Source of the DNA: Dryocosmus kuriphilus
Taxonomy: Eukaryota; Arthropoda; Insecta; Hymenoptera; Cynipidae
DNA length: 64,000 nt
Assembly: GCA_038277395.1 (NCBI GenBank)
Contig: CM076191.1
Location: forward strand, 30,527,936-30,591,935
Direction of reading: 5' to 3'
Under the pieces are notes generated by a model. That model searched no databases and was not told the DNA's origin. It was given only the letters and a program-made list of their open reading frames with translations. Position 1 is the stretch's first letter. Each line of letters starts with the position of its first letter. Positions 42,165-52,829 of this stretch are shown piece by piece. Position numbers and translations under genes: made by a program.

Positions 42165-43436
42165 TTATTCTCTCTCGAGGTGAAGAAGAGTATTATGCTT
42201 TCCCGGGCACTTCGCACACGGGGGTAATGAACACTCTCTATTTCGATGTTGTCCCGGTTTCAAACAGTTAAAACATACACGTAATTGAGCGATTGTCCCG
42301 ATTCGAGTGTTTACTGAAAGTGCGCGAAATTTTTCACATTTCTCAAGCGCATGAGAGTCTTCACAGAGTAGGCACCGTTTCTTTGTAGTTACGTACGATC
42401 CAGCTGAAGATTTCCCGTTAATATTCTTAGAATTAGATTTCTTATGATGATTATTGTTCGTTTGAGTGTCCGGTTTTTCTGCAGAAATTCTCTGTAGGTA
42501 TTTACAGTGATTTTCCAGAAATTGGATCATTTTTTTATAAGTAGGTGGATTAATGTCGGTCGCTGAGAGAAGACGTTTCTCCCACTCTCGCTTTGTCGCG
42601 TAATCTAACTTTGTAGACATTAAGTACATTAATAGTGTATCCCAAGACTCAGGCCTTTCTCCTAAAGATTCTAATGCCATCAAGTGATTATTCGCATCGT
42701 CAATTAATTGCCTCAGGGCAATGCATGTAGCTTTTGTCAGAGTTGGCAATTCAAACAATGACTTTGTGTGAAGATGAATAAGTGATCGCTTATCTTCATA
42801 TCGATCCATCACGCTTTGCCATGCCACGTCATAATTTCCCTCTGAGACACCTAATGACTGGATAATTCGCGCAGCATCTCCCGTCAGTGATGAATTTAAA
42901 TGATGGAATTTTTGTACCTTTGAAAGTGCTGTGCAGTCGTGCACCATTGTTTTGAATGTATCATGAAACTTGACCCAATCTTTAAACGATCCATCGAATT
43001 TTGGAATAGTAACCGTGGGAAGGTTCGCTGCAAGATTGCTCACTGACAAAAGATTAGCTAAATCGAGTGGGACTGAGTTTTGGGATGATGAAGTAGATGC
43101 ATTATTCGAACTCATTTCTAACGCTGGTACTGATACTGCTAACCGGGCAGTTTTTATAAAGTCCCTAATTTGAGCGACTATGTTGTAATATGACGTTTCA
43201 AATTCGGCACGTTCTGTGTATTGTAATGCTAACTCTCGTTCTTCCCCGTCGAGCAACATTTCGATTTCAGTCTGCACTGCATCGAATTCGGGAAATACAG
43301 GTTCAAATTCTTCTAATTGTATAGCCCATGTACCTACTCCCAGGTTTTTATCATACGTGGAGAACAAATTTTTGATTCGAGTCAGCTTCGCTCTGAGCGG
43401 AGCCCGCTTTTTCTTCCACGCTTCTATGCTCGCCAT
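42165..43436 (-). CDS. gag: BEL Gag (DUF1759-like) with three Cys/His knuckles
   Basis: 423 codons from an ATG inside the element to a TAA at 42165-42167. An N-terminal helical region (MASIEAWKKKRAPLRAKLTR) is followed by the DUF1759-type capsid segment with IPKFDGSFKDWVKFHDTFKT, KFHHLNSSLTGDAARIIQSL and YDVAWQSVMDRYEDKRSLI. The C-terminus has zinc knuckles C355-x2-C358-x3-H362-x4-C367, CFNCLKPGQHRNREC (about 388-402) and CAKCPGKHNTLLH. The TAA lies in frame with pol. In related BEL elements Gag and Pol form one polyprotein, so this stop is either an inactivating change or a readthrough point. The frame after it is open all the way into the protease. Confidence 0.88.
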   Translation of the reverse strand: MASIEAWKKKRAPLRAKLTRIKNLFSTYDKNLGVGTWAIQLEEFEPVFPEFDAVQTEIEMLLDGEERELALQYTERAEFETSYYNIVAQIRDFIKTARLAVSVPALEMSSNNASTSSSQNSVPLDLANLLSVSNLAANLPTVTIPKFDGSFKDWVKFHDTFKTMVHDCTALSKVQKFHHLNSSLTGDAARIIQSLGVSEGNYDVAWQSVMDRYEDKRSLIHLHTKSLFELPTLTKATCIALRQLIDDANNHLMALESLGERPESWDTLLMYLMSTKLDYATKREWEKRLLSATDINPPTYKKMIQFLENHCKYLQRISAEKPDTQTNNNHHKKSNSKNINGKSSAGSYVTTKKRCLLCEDSHALEKCEKFRALSVNTRIGTIAQLRVCFNCLKPGQHRNRECSLPPCAKCPGKHNTLLHLERE

Positions 43437-43916
43437 TATTAATCGAGACGGTTAACGCAAGTCGGGAAAATGACAATTGTATTCAAAAAAAGGAAACATA
43501 AAAAAGTCAAAGGAGATTGGAGACTTACTACTTTATGAGAAGTACTGTTCCGTCATTCAGCAGTCCTTGGCGCTTCCGATGATTCGTTGTTCCGCTGGAG
43601 GCAGTGGGCCCGTACAAGAATTTTATAGAAGTAGTGTGTTACCGTTGCCAATTCACAACATTTAATGTCCACTGTCTCAAAAGTACGTTGAAAGTCGTAG
43701 TTCACTAAATTGATTTCTGCCAGAAATCTCGAGATTTATCCACACACAATTATGAATTCACTTGCAATCACGAGTTCACAACACAGTCAGATGTCCAGTT
43801 CATAAATCACAATCTTATTGAAAGTTCAAGTTCAATGTCACTGAAATCACCAGAAATTAATTTAGTTCCATATGTATCTCCTCCTGGTTATTTCTTTAAT
43901 CACTACCGGAACTACA

Positions 43917-43933
43917 TCCGGCTCGAAGTACCA
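43917..43933 (-). promoter_or_regulatory. Primer-binding site, probably tRNA-Tyr (BEL)
   Basis: Coding strand TGGTACTTCGAGCCGGA, one base from the 5' LTR. It complements the usual 3' end of animal tRNA-Tyr (TCCGGCTCGAAGGACCA) with one mismatch in the fifth base. Confidence 0.65.
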
Positions 43934-43934
43934 A

Positions 43935-44468
43935 TGTTTAATTGTTAAAATAACAATTAGTCTTGAACTGTTCTGAATTAAGAATTGATATTTATTTCAC
44001 TCAATAATGCTGTTACAAATATATACGTGATCACACATTGAATTTACTTGGTTGAATAAAAGTTCGTACAGTAAAACAGAGTTCAGCAACGCGGCTCATG
44101 AACGTCTCACGTCCCGAAGTGTTCTGCCTTCCAAAACGAGGGTTGGCTACGGCTTGGTGCATCGTCCAACGTTGCCATGCAAAAAATACCAAACTTGACG
44201 ACAATACAAAATGTGGCAACGCTGGAAGAGTCTTCTTAAAGATTTAGAAAACTAGAAACTAATTCCAAGACCAGGGTAGCAAGAGTGACCAGGCCCGGAA
44301 ATGGTTTATGAGGGTTGAAGTCCCCTTCAATTTGTGAAAATACGAGTCAAGTTACAAGTGGTAGGGGTAGCGCCGACGGAAGCCCAAACTTCTAGCTAAC
44401 ACATTTTCCGAGACCAGCATAATGAAGGAATTCAGAATAAATCCTGTCCAAGTTCTGGAACCTGGACA
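43935..44468 (-). repeat. 5' LTR of the BEL element (534 bp)
   Basis: Copy of 37416-37951. It lies next to the primer-binding site on the inner side and to the AAGTG duplication on the outer side. Confidence 0.92.
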
Positions 44469-44473
44469 AAGTG

Positions 44474-45615
44474 TTTTGTTGAATCAACACAACGTGGCTG
44501 TTTGACGTTTGACGCACTATTTAGAATGAATACTTTTGTTGGTGTGTCACAACATTCTTTTGCGGGTTCAACCAAATTTTTGCTTGCATAACGACACTTT
44601 TTTGTTGAACCAAGAAAATGTTTTGTTGAGCCAACAAAACAAAATTTTGTATCACGTATATTTTTCGCATTGTATATTTTTATCAAAGGTTGAAGTAATA
44701 TGCGCTGGTTTTGATAGACAGCCTATATTTTTTTCGGCTTTCGATTGAAGAATATCCTTATACTTGAATATATAGATTATAGAGAGAAATTTTTCAAACT
44801 ATCATCACTCGGTTTTTATATTTGATATCGTGGTATAAAATGTTCAGAATTGAAACTAAAAGAGGCAAATTCCAACCTTAAAACATCCCAAATTGGAGGC
44901 TTAAAAATTAAAATTAACATTAATTTTACATAATTTTTTATATTAATGAAAAGCTGTTATTTTCTGAGAATATAGTAAGAGCTAAGACGTATAATTGGAA
45001 GTGAAATATTCATAGTCATAGAGCGATGTGTATATTCCGGTAGAAATGAGAAAGAATGATTCAGTGGAGTTCAAGGTGAAGTTGTGGTGGTCTAAATGGA
45101 TGTAGAAGTAGAATCTGTCTTTGAGATCCTCTTTCACGCTTTAAAAATTGAAAGGGAAATTTATTCATGAAGATTGAAGATATAAAAGATGGAGTCGAAA
45201 ATTCAAAATAAACATCACCTTTATATGATTTTAACTCGAGAGATACTAGTTTATACTTTAATTTATTTTTAACAAACCAATATTATACAAATACCGTATT
45301 TTAGTTTGTAATATAAAAAAATATTAGTAAACAATCCATTGAAATTTTTCGATTTGTTAAAACTTTGAAAAAAAGGGAAAAGATCAATATTGCGCAATAG
45401 ACCAAAGTTTTTCATGCTACATAACTGCGTTTCAATTAATAAATTCTTCATAAATACACTGTGCATTCAAACGCAGTAATATGAAACATTGAAAACTTGG
45501 TTCTGTTGTATAAAGCAATTACGTAAATGAATTTGTAATATTTTGTACCAAAAGATATCTTCAAGGGTATAGGTAAACATATCCGAAGCTAACAGAAGTC
45601 TCTAACGACGCTGTC
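44474..45615. other. Non-coding DNA, first part rich in GTTGAACCAA-like motifs
   Basis: 44474-44660 repeats TTTTGTTGAACCAA / TTTTGTTGAGCCAACAAAA-like words, continuing the motif-rich region cut by the BEL insertion. The rest is AT-rich with no gene, RNA or element end that I can support. Confidence 0.4.
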
Positions 45616-46680
45616 ATGGATTCTAATAACATTGTTAATAGAGAACTATTCGATGTTTTTTTAAATTCGATTCCTAAGACTGCAGAAGTTTTATGCAATC
45701 ATTTATAGGAAAAGTATTCCCTTTTTTCGAATTTGGAAGTGTTAGTTCAAAAAAAAACTCAGTCAATATTTTTTTTACCATTTTTCAGCAAAAGATGGAG
45801 ATCTTGTTGTGATAAGGATAATTTTATTCAGAAAAATACATCCTGCTTGGAAAGTATATGTATATTTTCAGTTTTCGAAGCATCCACCTCGCAACCCCGA
45901 AACGCAAAGAGTTTTGAAGACTGTTCAGAGAAAACGAAAAGAAGAAGGGTTGAGTCAGTAAAACAGAGCGTGACAAAAAATGATGTTGGCATACTGCTAA
46001 AAATGCAAACTTTGAACCAGAAAACTGCAAATGAAATCTTCACGAAAGGTGTTTTAAACATGTTTTTCACTAATGTAAAACTGAGCAAAAACAAATATGA
46101 ACTGCTTAGAAAACTTTTGAAGGAGAAAAATGTTAATATTCTTCCATCATGCAAAAAAATTACAAATGCTAAACAGCAATGCTATCTGCCTAATTTGGCT
46201 ATATAAATTACCTAAACAGGATCTCCTATACATCTTCAAGAACTACTTGATCATACCACTGGACGGGTATTGTAAATTGATAATTTTATGCCTCCTGAAT
46301 ATACGAAAAATTTAAAGATGAAAGTGAAATACGGCTTTGATGGCACGTCTGGCTTAGATCCATATCAGCATCAATCTGAGAATGCAATGATTTCAACCTC
46401 AAGTCTTTTTTTGATGTCGATGGTATCTCTATCTATCATAATTGCAGATGATGAAACAACAATTTGGGAAAATTCACGGAAACATCAAAAGATAAATTAA
46501 GCGACTGAAGCCGAGAAAAATCAATCTAAATGGACTTACTTATTCTGTCGAGTATAAACTTATTTGTACCATAATTGGTGGTAAACTGTGCGAAGTCGTA
46601 ACACAAACGTCTTCTTCCACCAATTGAACTATTTGTGGAGCAAAGTCTCCTGAAATGAAACAAAGTATAACTGCAAAAGA
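45616..46680 (+). pseudogene. Decayed Transib/RAG1-like transposase
   Basis: From an ATG at 45616 (MDSNNIVNRELFDVFLNS…) a broken reading frame can be followed through stops and shifts. The best-open part is 45733-46206, ending KNVNILPSCKKITNAKQQCY. Next come PIHLQELLDHTTGR (about 46225-46265) and a segment with KVKYGFDGTSGLDPYQ (46321-46375), which would hold the first catalytic Asp. TIWENSR follows, then a segment resembling TIIGGKLCEVVTQTSSS with a nearby TICGAKSPEM (to about 46655). These pieces match, in order, a widespread insect and hydra transposase family that I associate with Transib, the relative of RAG1; the last motif corresponds to RAG1's C-x2-C segment. Several in-frame stops make it non-functional. 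Family assignment is from memory of motifs and moderately secure. Confidence 0.6.
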
Positions 46681-46689
46681 ATCATCAAC

Positions 46690-47200
46690 ATACTAGCAGT
46701 TGGCTCTGCTCAAAAACAAAGTTTATCTATTGAAAAATTGCCAAAAAATTCATTTGTTTATTAAATTTGTTTCAATAAACAGTTATTGTCTAATTGCGAA
46801 TCATCATATCAGTAGACTTATCTCTGAGATGTTTGTAATTGATTCTGCTGAAAAAATAAATTCCCTATATTGAGAAATTCTCAGATAATTAATTTGTTAA
46901 CTAAATTTGTGTAAACAATAAACAATTGATGCCTAAATGTGAAGTAAAACAGCAAGACACATTAGCAATATCTTAATTATTGATTCTGCTGAAACAACGA
47001 AGCGTATCTACTATTTGTTTAAATAATAAACTATTCTTGTCGTAGTGGAAAAAGTTACAGCAGAAGGTCATTGGTGAAATATTTATAGCTAATTTTACTG
47101 AAAAAGCTAAATTTATCTAATGAAAAATACCTTAATATTTCGTATTTGTTTATTAAATTATTATAAACATTTAGGAATTGATGTTTAACGTCTTCTAATT
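46690..47200. repeat. Degenerate ~140-bp tandem repeat
   Basis: Three to four diverged units share TTGATTCTGCTGAAA (or AATTTTACTGAAA), TATCTATTGAAAAA and TTTGTTTATTAAATTTGTTT followed by an AATAAACAATTGATG-like word. They begin near 46700, 46840, 46975 and 47090. Probably the untranslated or terminal part of the Transib-like relic or an independent satellite. Confidence 0.5.
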
Positions 47201-48040
47201 TTAAGTTAACATTATTTTATTTCCATTTTCTCCTGAAAATATTATTTTACTGCATTTAAATGTGACAAATAACGAAGATATAACTTTTGTTCACTAATTT
47301 GTTTATAACAATTTAAATTTTCATTTTATGAAATTAATACTGTTGGATATTATTTTGAATAAGTTTTTGCCTCGACGTGGATCATTTTCTGTAAAATAAA
47401 ATTTTTTTTTGACTAAATGGCAGTCTTGAAAAGCCAAAAAATTTTGTTTTTAAATTTTGTGTATTAAATCAAAAAATTTGTAGAAAATTTTAAAAAAATG
47501 TCCTTCGTTGTAACGATGCGAAATTTAATACACGTTTACTTTTTTTTAAATGTCCAAATCGGATGAGTAGTTTAGCCTGAAAATTGATTTGTCCGCAGGC
47601 GCTTTTTTGCCCCGCTGTGCGCCGTTTCACGTCCTTTTCGACAGTCGTCGGAGTTCGGCTCAAGACGGACTTCGGTTGCTTCGGATATGCCGCGTGTGGA
47701 TCGGTGGATTGTGTGCGTGCAGTATATCTCTTATATCCACGTTACGCTCCTCGTGCACACTTGTTCTTACTGATCGACGGGGTCGTGGATATATAAATCA
47801 AAATCTGATAGATATAGCACGAGAATGGACATTGCTCCATCAAGTGGCCGCTAGAATCGACATTTTCTTAATAGCTGACATTAATTGTACAGCATTGTTA
47901 CTCTCTATTTCTTCCTGCTAAAAGCCTTAATTATTAGAAGAAATAGTAAATAATGTAATAAAAAAATGTCTCAAGATGTGTTTCCATAAAATTACATAAC
48001 ACCATTAAAATCATTAAAAAATGAGGCTAATATTGCAATA
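47201..48040. other. Non-coding DNA including a GC-richer island at 47580-47790
   Basis: AT-rich on both sides. The island at 47580-47790 has balanced composition and CpGs, and two overlapping open frames (47584-47796 and 47589-47921) that lack recognisable motifs. It could be a remnant exon or promoter-proximal sequence, but I cannot support a gene. Confidence 0.35.
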
Positions 48041-48240
48041 TTAATAGTAAGGGGATATTTTATTAATTACACTTAAACACATAAAGTTTATAAATAAAAG
48101 CTACCTTATATTTAATAATAAAAAAAATCACATGAAAATACCATAGTACAAAACAATGTTGGCCTTTTCAAGATCTTCACTCATACGCGTCAAACAGAAG
48201 TATCCTTCAGTGTTCCGAGATGGTTCAAGCTTTTTCTCCC
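48040..48240. repeat. Dispersed duplicate of 52830-53025, including a hAT-like end
   Basis: Aligns over about 190 bp with 52830-53025 at roughly three-quarters identity by eye. Shared landmarks are ACAAAGTTTATAA/ACATAAAGTTTATAA, ACAATGTTGGCCTT, AGATCTT, ACGCGTCAAAC and then CAGTGTTCCGAGATGGTTCA. The last piece corresponds to the left terminus of the hAT element (CAGTGTTACCAGATGG) at 53002. Confidence 0.6.
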
Positions 48241-48657
48241 CATACCTAGTCCTATTTTCCACTAAATTATAAAAATTTTCTTAAATATTAATATTAAATT
48301 ATTTACACAAGTAATTAAATTTTTTTTATTATTAAAAACATCATTTTTGAAGATAAAAATAACAATCACTTTAAAAACGAGTTGCTCTGCGTTCGGAGCA
48401 TTCAAAATTGTGACGCGCGCGTTTTTTAAAAATCGTGAATTTATGCGAAAGTAGTAATTGATAGAAAATTTGAGGCGCGACAAATCATTTTCCTTGTTAT
48501 GAATTTCTGGTAATTTACTCATTTTCTTCTTTGCCTGATCATGTCGGTAAGAAGAGGTATGGAAATTGAAGGTATCCCTGCAAAAAATGGTAATTGGAAG
48601 ATATTAGGTATTATAAGGAAAAGCTCTAGAAAGACCCTGATGAAAGTAAAAATCACT
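48241..48657. other. AT-rich non-coding DNA
   Basis: No feature recognised. The 86-codon frame at 48262-48522 on the minus strand is low-complexity Ile/Asn/Lys/Phe sequence. Confidence 0.4.
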
Positions 48658-48665
48658 AAATTTCC

Positions 48666-49417
48666 GGGTTGACGGGATCCCAGGGTTCGTATCATGCTGC
48701 TCGATCCTCTCAGTTGGGGGTCTATTGTTTCGGCTGAGTCGAGCGCTGGCAGGACAGTCCGTTTCAAGCTTGTTCACTTCGAAGACGGGCAGTCATCAGT
48801 TCCTCCATGTATACCTGCGTACCTTCCCCTTCCAGTGCGCAACGACACTACCCCTCACGGGACAGCTCCAGACCCTCGGAGGCTCGGAGTTACGCTCCCT
48901 GCCTAACCTGGAAAAGGGGGTCGAGATGTGACCAATGACCAATCACTCTTCTGTGAGCAACCGCTAGCACGTGTTCTTCGAAGGGCGAGCTGGAAAAGGG
49001 ATCCGAGATGTGACCAATCACTCTTCTGTGACCAGTCGCTAAAATTTATTTTTTTTCAAAGGAGAACCTGGAAAAATGGTCCTAGATGTGAGCAATCACT
49101 CTTCTGTGAAATAAGATGGAATTAACAAAATCTTCGGGTTTTTACAAAAGGACTTGAACTAACGCCGAGGGTCTAGAGCTGTCGCTACTCCCGTGAGGGG
49201 TAGTGTCGTTGCGCACTGGAAGGAGAAGGTACGCAGGTATACGTTTAGGAACTGATGATCGCCCTCGAAGACACTTACCTATCTCCTCCTCAATTTTCCT
49301 ATTTATAAGCAAAGCTTGAAACGGACTGTACTGACAGCACTCGACTCAGCCGAAACAATAGACCCCCAACGGAGAGGGTCGAGCAGCAAGATGCGAACCC
49401 TGGGATCCCGTCAACCC
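48666..49417. mobile_element. Non-autonomous long-TIR element with 8-bp TSD and internal minisatellite
   Basis: 752 bp flanked by a perfect 8-bp duplication AAATTTCC (48658-48665 and 49418-49425). The ends are GGGTTGACGGGATCCCAGGG on the left and the inverse complement on the right. The inverted arms run for about 230-250 bp (48666 to about 48900, and about 49165 to 49417), including GGGGGTCTATTGTTTCGGCT and ACCTGCGTACCTTCCCCTTC. The centre (about 48905-49120) holds three copies of a ~75-bp minisatellite with CTGGAAAAGGGATCCGAG and TGTGACCAATCACTCTTCTG. End type (GGG), TSD length and plan match the Merlin elements at 9381 and 16323, although the TIR sequence itself differs. No coding capacity. 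Confidence 0.8.
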
Positions 49418-49514
49418 AAATTTCCTACGAAGAAATTTGTCCCATTAAAATTTCCACTGAAGGAACAAAAAACCTCTGAATATAGTGGGAAAATCACTAA
49501 TGTGGCATCACTGG

Positions 49515-49879
49515 TGCACAGAAAAAACTAGAGGTTCTATGCTGTTGCGGCTCTACTGAAAGGTTGGTTCCTTTAGAAACGGTCAAAATCAGGTATTAAA
49601 CAAAAGTGCGCGCGCATCTGTTTCAAACTTTTAAAATTTTTGACTTTCAAGTTCCCTCAATACTAAATGTTGAGATAACCTCACTGACAAAAAACAGTTG
49701 AAGTTTGTTTCTTTTCGAGCCAATCTGTCAACAAAACTGGATCTTTTGGACGAAATAATTGATTCCTTTGGACACTTTCGAAAGTGAGTGAATTTCAGAT
49801 CGCACATATTCCTTCTTGTTGTACCTCCACTTTCACCTGAAAATTGATTCCAGTTAACACTCTAGTTTTTTCTGTGTGT
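49515..49879. mobile_element. Possible short TIR element (MITE)
   Basis: CACAGAAAAAACTAGAGGTT at the left and its inverse AACACTCTAGTTTTTTCTGT at the right bound about 365 bp. The arms are about 20 bp with a few mismatches. No target duplication is clear. Confidence 0.4.
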
Positions 49880-49905
49880 CCTTTTCACAAACTTGAGGAA
49901 GGAGG

Positions 49906-51434
49906 TGTTACGTCTCAAGGATGAGACGAGCAGGAGGGAATTATTTTTAAGAAAAATAATTATTTTACGTTGGATCCCAGCTCTATCATGGGGGAAACCG
50001 CCCACGCTCGTAATGCCCTGAAAAAGGCTTAATTAGATATGGAAAGGAAAAGGCAAACTATAATTTAATTGACAAACTACTCATTTTTTATTAATAGAGT
50101 TGTTCAGATGATGGTTCCCAGCGGCCGAAGGATGATCTGCTCTGGAGAAAGTTGTAGGATGAATGGATTTATTTAGTTACTTAATTATCTCCACCGGAGT
50201 ACTCTTGAAAAGAGTTTACGGGCACAAATAAAATGAGATATGAACAAGGCTCAATCGCGCACCAAAGATCCTCCACCGGGGAGAACTTGCCGAGGAAAGA
50301 TGGTACCGTGCAGCGGCAGAGGCCCAAAAGAAGCTAAGAGCTTGACCTAGGGAGCAAACGTTGACCCATTTCCTAGTTCAGACGATGTATCTGACCTAGG
50401 AGGAGGGTATCGACTGCGGAACTAAGTCAAGCTCTTGACTGAGGATAAAACTAAGTCTGACGTTTACGTGAGCAGCTAAGAGCTGCTTCGCTCCAGCTCC
50501 TCGGAAAACGTCCCAAAAAGGCTGCCTGTTTTCCAACTTTCCTCCAATTAGAAGAATTGAGATGGATTTTGTAAAGTGGAAGGAAAACTGGTAGTGGGTG
50601 GTAGAGTGGGGACATTGTCTATGAGTTATTATCGGCCAGCCGAGTATTTGTGTGACCTGGACCCAAACCTTGACCCAGACAACTTTGGGTTAGCAGATAT
50701 TTCCAGTGAGTTGGTCTGGGACTCGAGGTGAGCAACGGCTTATCTTAATTACTTTATTGTTCCCATGGATAGTATCAAGGTGCTCGCCCACTTTTTAGAT
50801 TTCGGATTTTAGAGTTTAGGTTTAGGGGATAGTTATGAACATCAGACTTCTAAACTTTCCCTTTTTCTTTTACAAGATGCTTTCGAGTAAGGTCTAGGCT
50901 TCTATGAATCTTTTTAGCTGGCACGTGATTGAGATAAGATTTTGAGGATTAGGTACTATAATAAAGTTTACGGTAATTGGAAGATAGTTCCAAAAAGCTA
51001 TGGCAAATAAAAGTTTAAAATTTGGAAAAATTTTTCTCCATGACAGATGTTCCTCCAACCGTGTGAACCTAAAAGGATTTTCACAAAATGATATACAAAT
51101 GAGAACTGAAAACGAGGTATAAGTGAACGAAAAGACAAATTAAAACATAATTGGGATTAGGCATTAAACTTAGAGTGTAAATGCTTACACCGAAAACGAG
51201 ATATTTGTTTTATAGTAGTTAATGTATAGGAGGTAGACCAAAGAATTATTGATTATGCACATAGATTCACGTGGGCCCTCATACATTTAGGTATTATACT
51301 TAACATATATATAACACACGCGCATACACGCTCAGATAGCACGCGCATCTCTTCTGCATTCTCTAAGATCCTAATTGTCTAATTAAAATTTATAAACAAT
51401 TTATGAAGGTCGAATGTCACGCCCGGACGTAACA
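49906..51434. mobile_element. Possible solo LTR (1.5 kb)
   Basis: Begins TGTTACGTCTCAAGG and ends GGACGTAACA, so it has TG…CA ends with the inverted tips TGTTACGTC / GACGTAACA. It is flanked by GGAGG (49901-49905) and GCAGG (51435-51439), a 5-bp duplication with one mismatch. No coding frame of retroelement type lies inside. No second copy is present in the window, so this rests on the ends alone. Confidence 0.4.
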
Positions 51435-51439
51435 GCAGG

Positions 51440-52829
51440 TACACTATTAACTATACAAGTACCTACCCTCTCTTCACTTTCGTAATTTCACCCCCTAATT
51501 CTTAAATCACAGCATTCGCATCTGCCCGGAAACTGGTTGACGCTTGGGGAGAACCGCCCGGCCTGTTGAGTCCCAAAAATTTCCCAAACCCCAATAAACC
51601 GGCCAGCAGGCACACCAACTTTAACCACTTTCAGTGTCCAACTTTTACCTGTCTATTTTAAATGCTAAGAAAAAGAAACTGCTTGACATAAATAAATTGC
51701 CACACTAATATTGTCCTTAAGGTTTTTTTTAAGCACGAAAGCAACGTAGATATTTAGAATTTAACCTTTGAGCTCAATGAGGGAGTGCAAGATTTCAACG
51801 GATTGCATAACATTTTTTTTAAAGAATTTTCTTTTAACTTTCAAAAAGGAGCAAGAATTTTCAAGATCACATTTCATTTTTTAAACTTTTATTTATCCTC
51901 TGATTTCTGTGTGAAAGAAAATTATTTTTAAATGCCAAAGAAGCAAATATTATAATTCGTTTTTTAAAAAGCAATGACTGTTGACTGCATTTTTTCTGAA
52001 ACCTTCAATCGTACACGTGAGTTTCATATTAAAGTCTGGGGGGAGGGTAGCCATATCTCTGATATGGCAAGCTGACATCGGATTACTGACGTTATAGGTA
52101 GTTAGTTGCCTCTTTAAGGGGGCCTCGTAATAGAGTCCACGGTCGCGATCATAAGTTGCCAATGCAAATTAATCTCGATTCTACGTGAAAAAATGTGAGT
52201 TGCAAGTCGATTCAATTGTCTGTTGACTTTGAATTCAATCCAGATAACTCTTGAAAGTCCACTCTTCAATATTAATGTCAATATGCTTGCATATAGTTGT
52301 ATATATTTAAATTTTAACGTATGTGCATCAAGTATCAACATCGAGAACTGGCCAAGAGTGGCATCTAGTCAGGTCTCAAATTTCCGGTCATGGTTGAGTT
52401 TCACCGGCTCACCGCTCTTGCTTTTGCGTGAGAATATTCCATTCAAGTGCAATTCAAGAGCAAATCTCCTAATTTAATTTAAAATAAGATAATCTAATAT
52501 ATAAGATGGCCAGTGCGTGGATTGATATCAAATAATTTAAGAATTTGAGATTAAACAAGTTTCCAATTGGAAATTGTTTAATTCTGAAACCTAATTGTAA
52601 AATCGTTTAATTTTTAATACTTATTTAGTTATTTAGTACTTAAACGGATGCACTTTGCACTGTAGTACAGGTAAGCAGCATCGCTGTTGGTGGCTTATCA
52701 TTGATTTTTTGTTAATTACAAATTTTTTTTATAACAATTGTAAATATGTGAAGACCAGGCACACCTTCATTAGTGCCTTGTATTTACTGTGCCAAAGTTT
52801 CAACGCGATTTCTCATTTCGTGTTAGAAT
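51440..52829. other. Non-coding DNA
   Basis: No gene, RNA or transposon end recognised. Open frames of 60-84 codons overlap on both strands without motifs. Confidence 0.4.

Larger units (their letters stand above)
37416..44468 (-). mobile_element. BEL/Pao LTR retrotransposon, full length
   Basis: A 7,053-bp element flanked by a perfect 5-bp duplication AAGTG (37411-37415 and 44469-44473). LTRs lie at 37416-37951 and 43935-44468, with TG…CA ends (TGTTTAATTG … CTGGACA in plus orientation). The coding strand is minus: gag (DUF1759-like), protease, Pao-type RT, RNase H, integrase and the C-terminal domain. Gag and pol share one reading frame from 43436 to 38169, as is normal for BEL elements. 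Three in-frame stops (42165, 38907, 38319) interrupt it, with no frameshift. The LTRs differ by about eight substitutions and one 2-bp indel over 535 bp. No envelope gene is visible. Confidence 0.92.

Noticed and set aside
47584..47921. GC-richer island with open frames as a gene or CpG promoter
   Set aside because: Two overlapping frames compete, no splice sites fit clearly and no motif is recognised.
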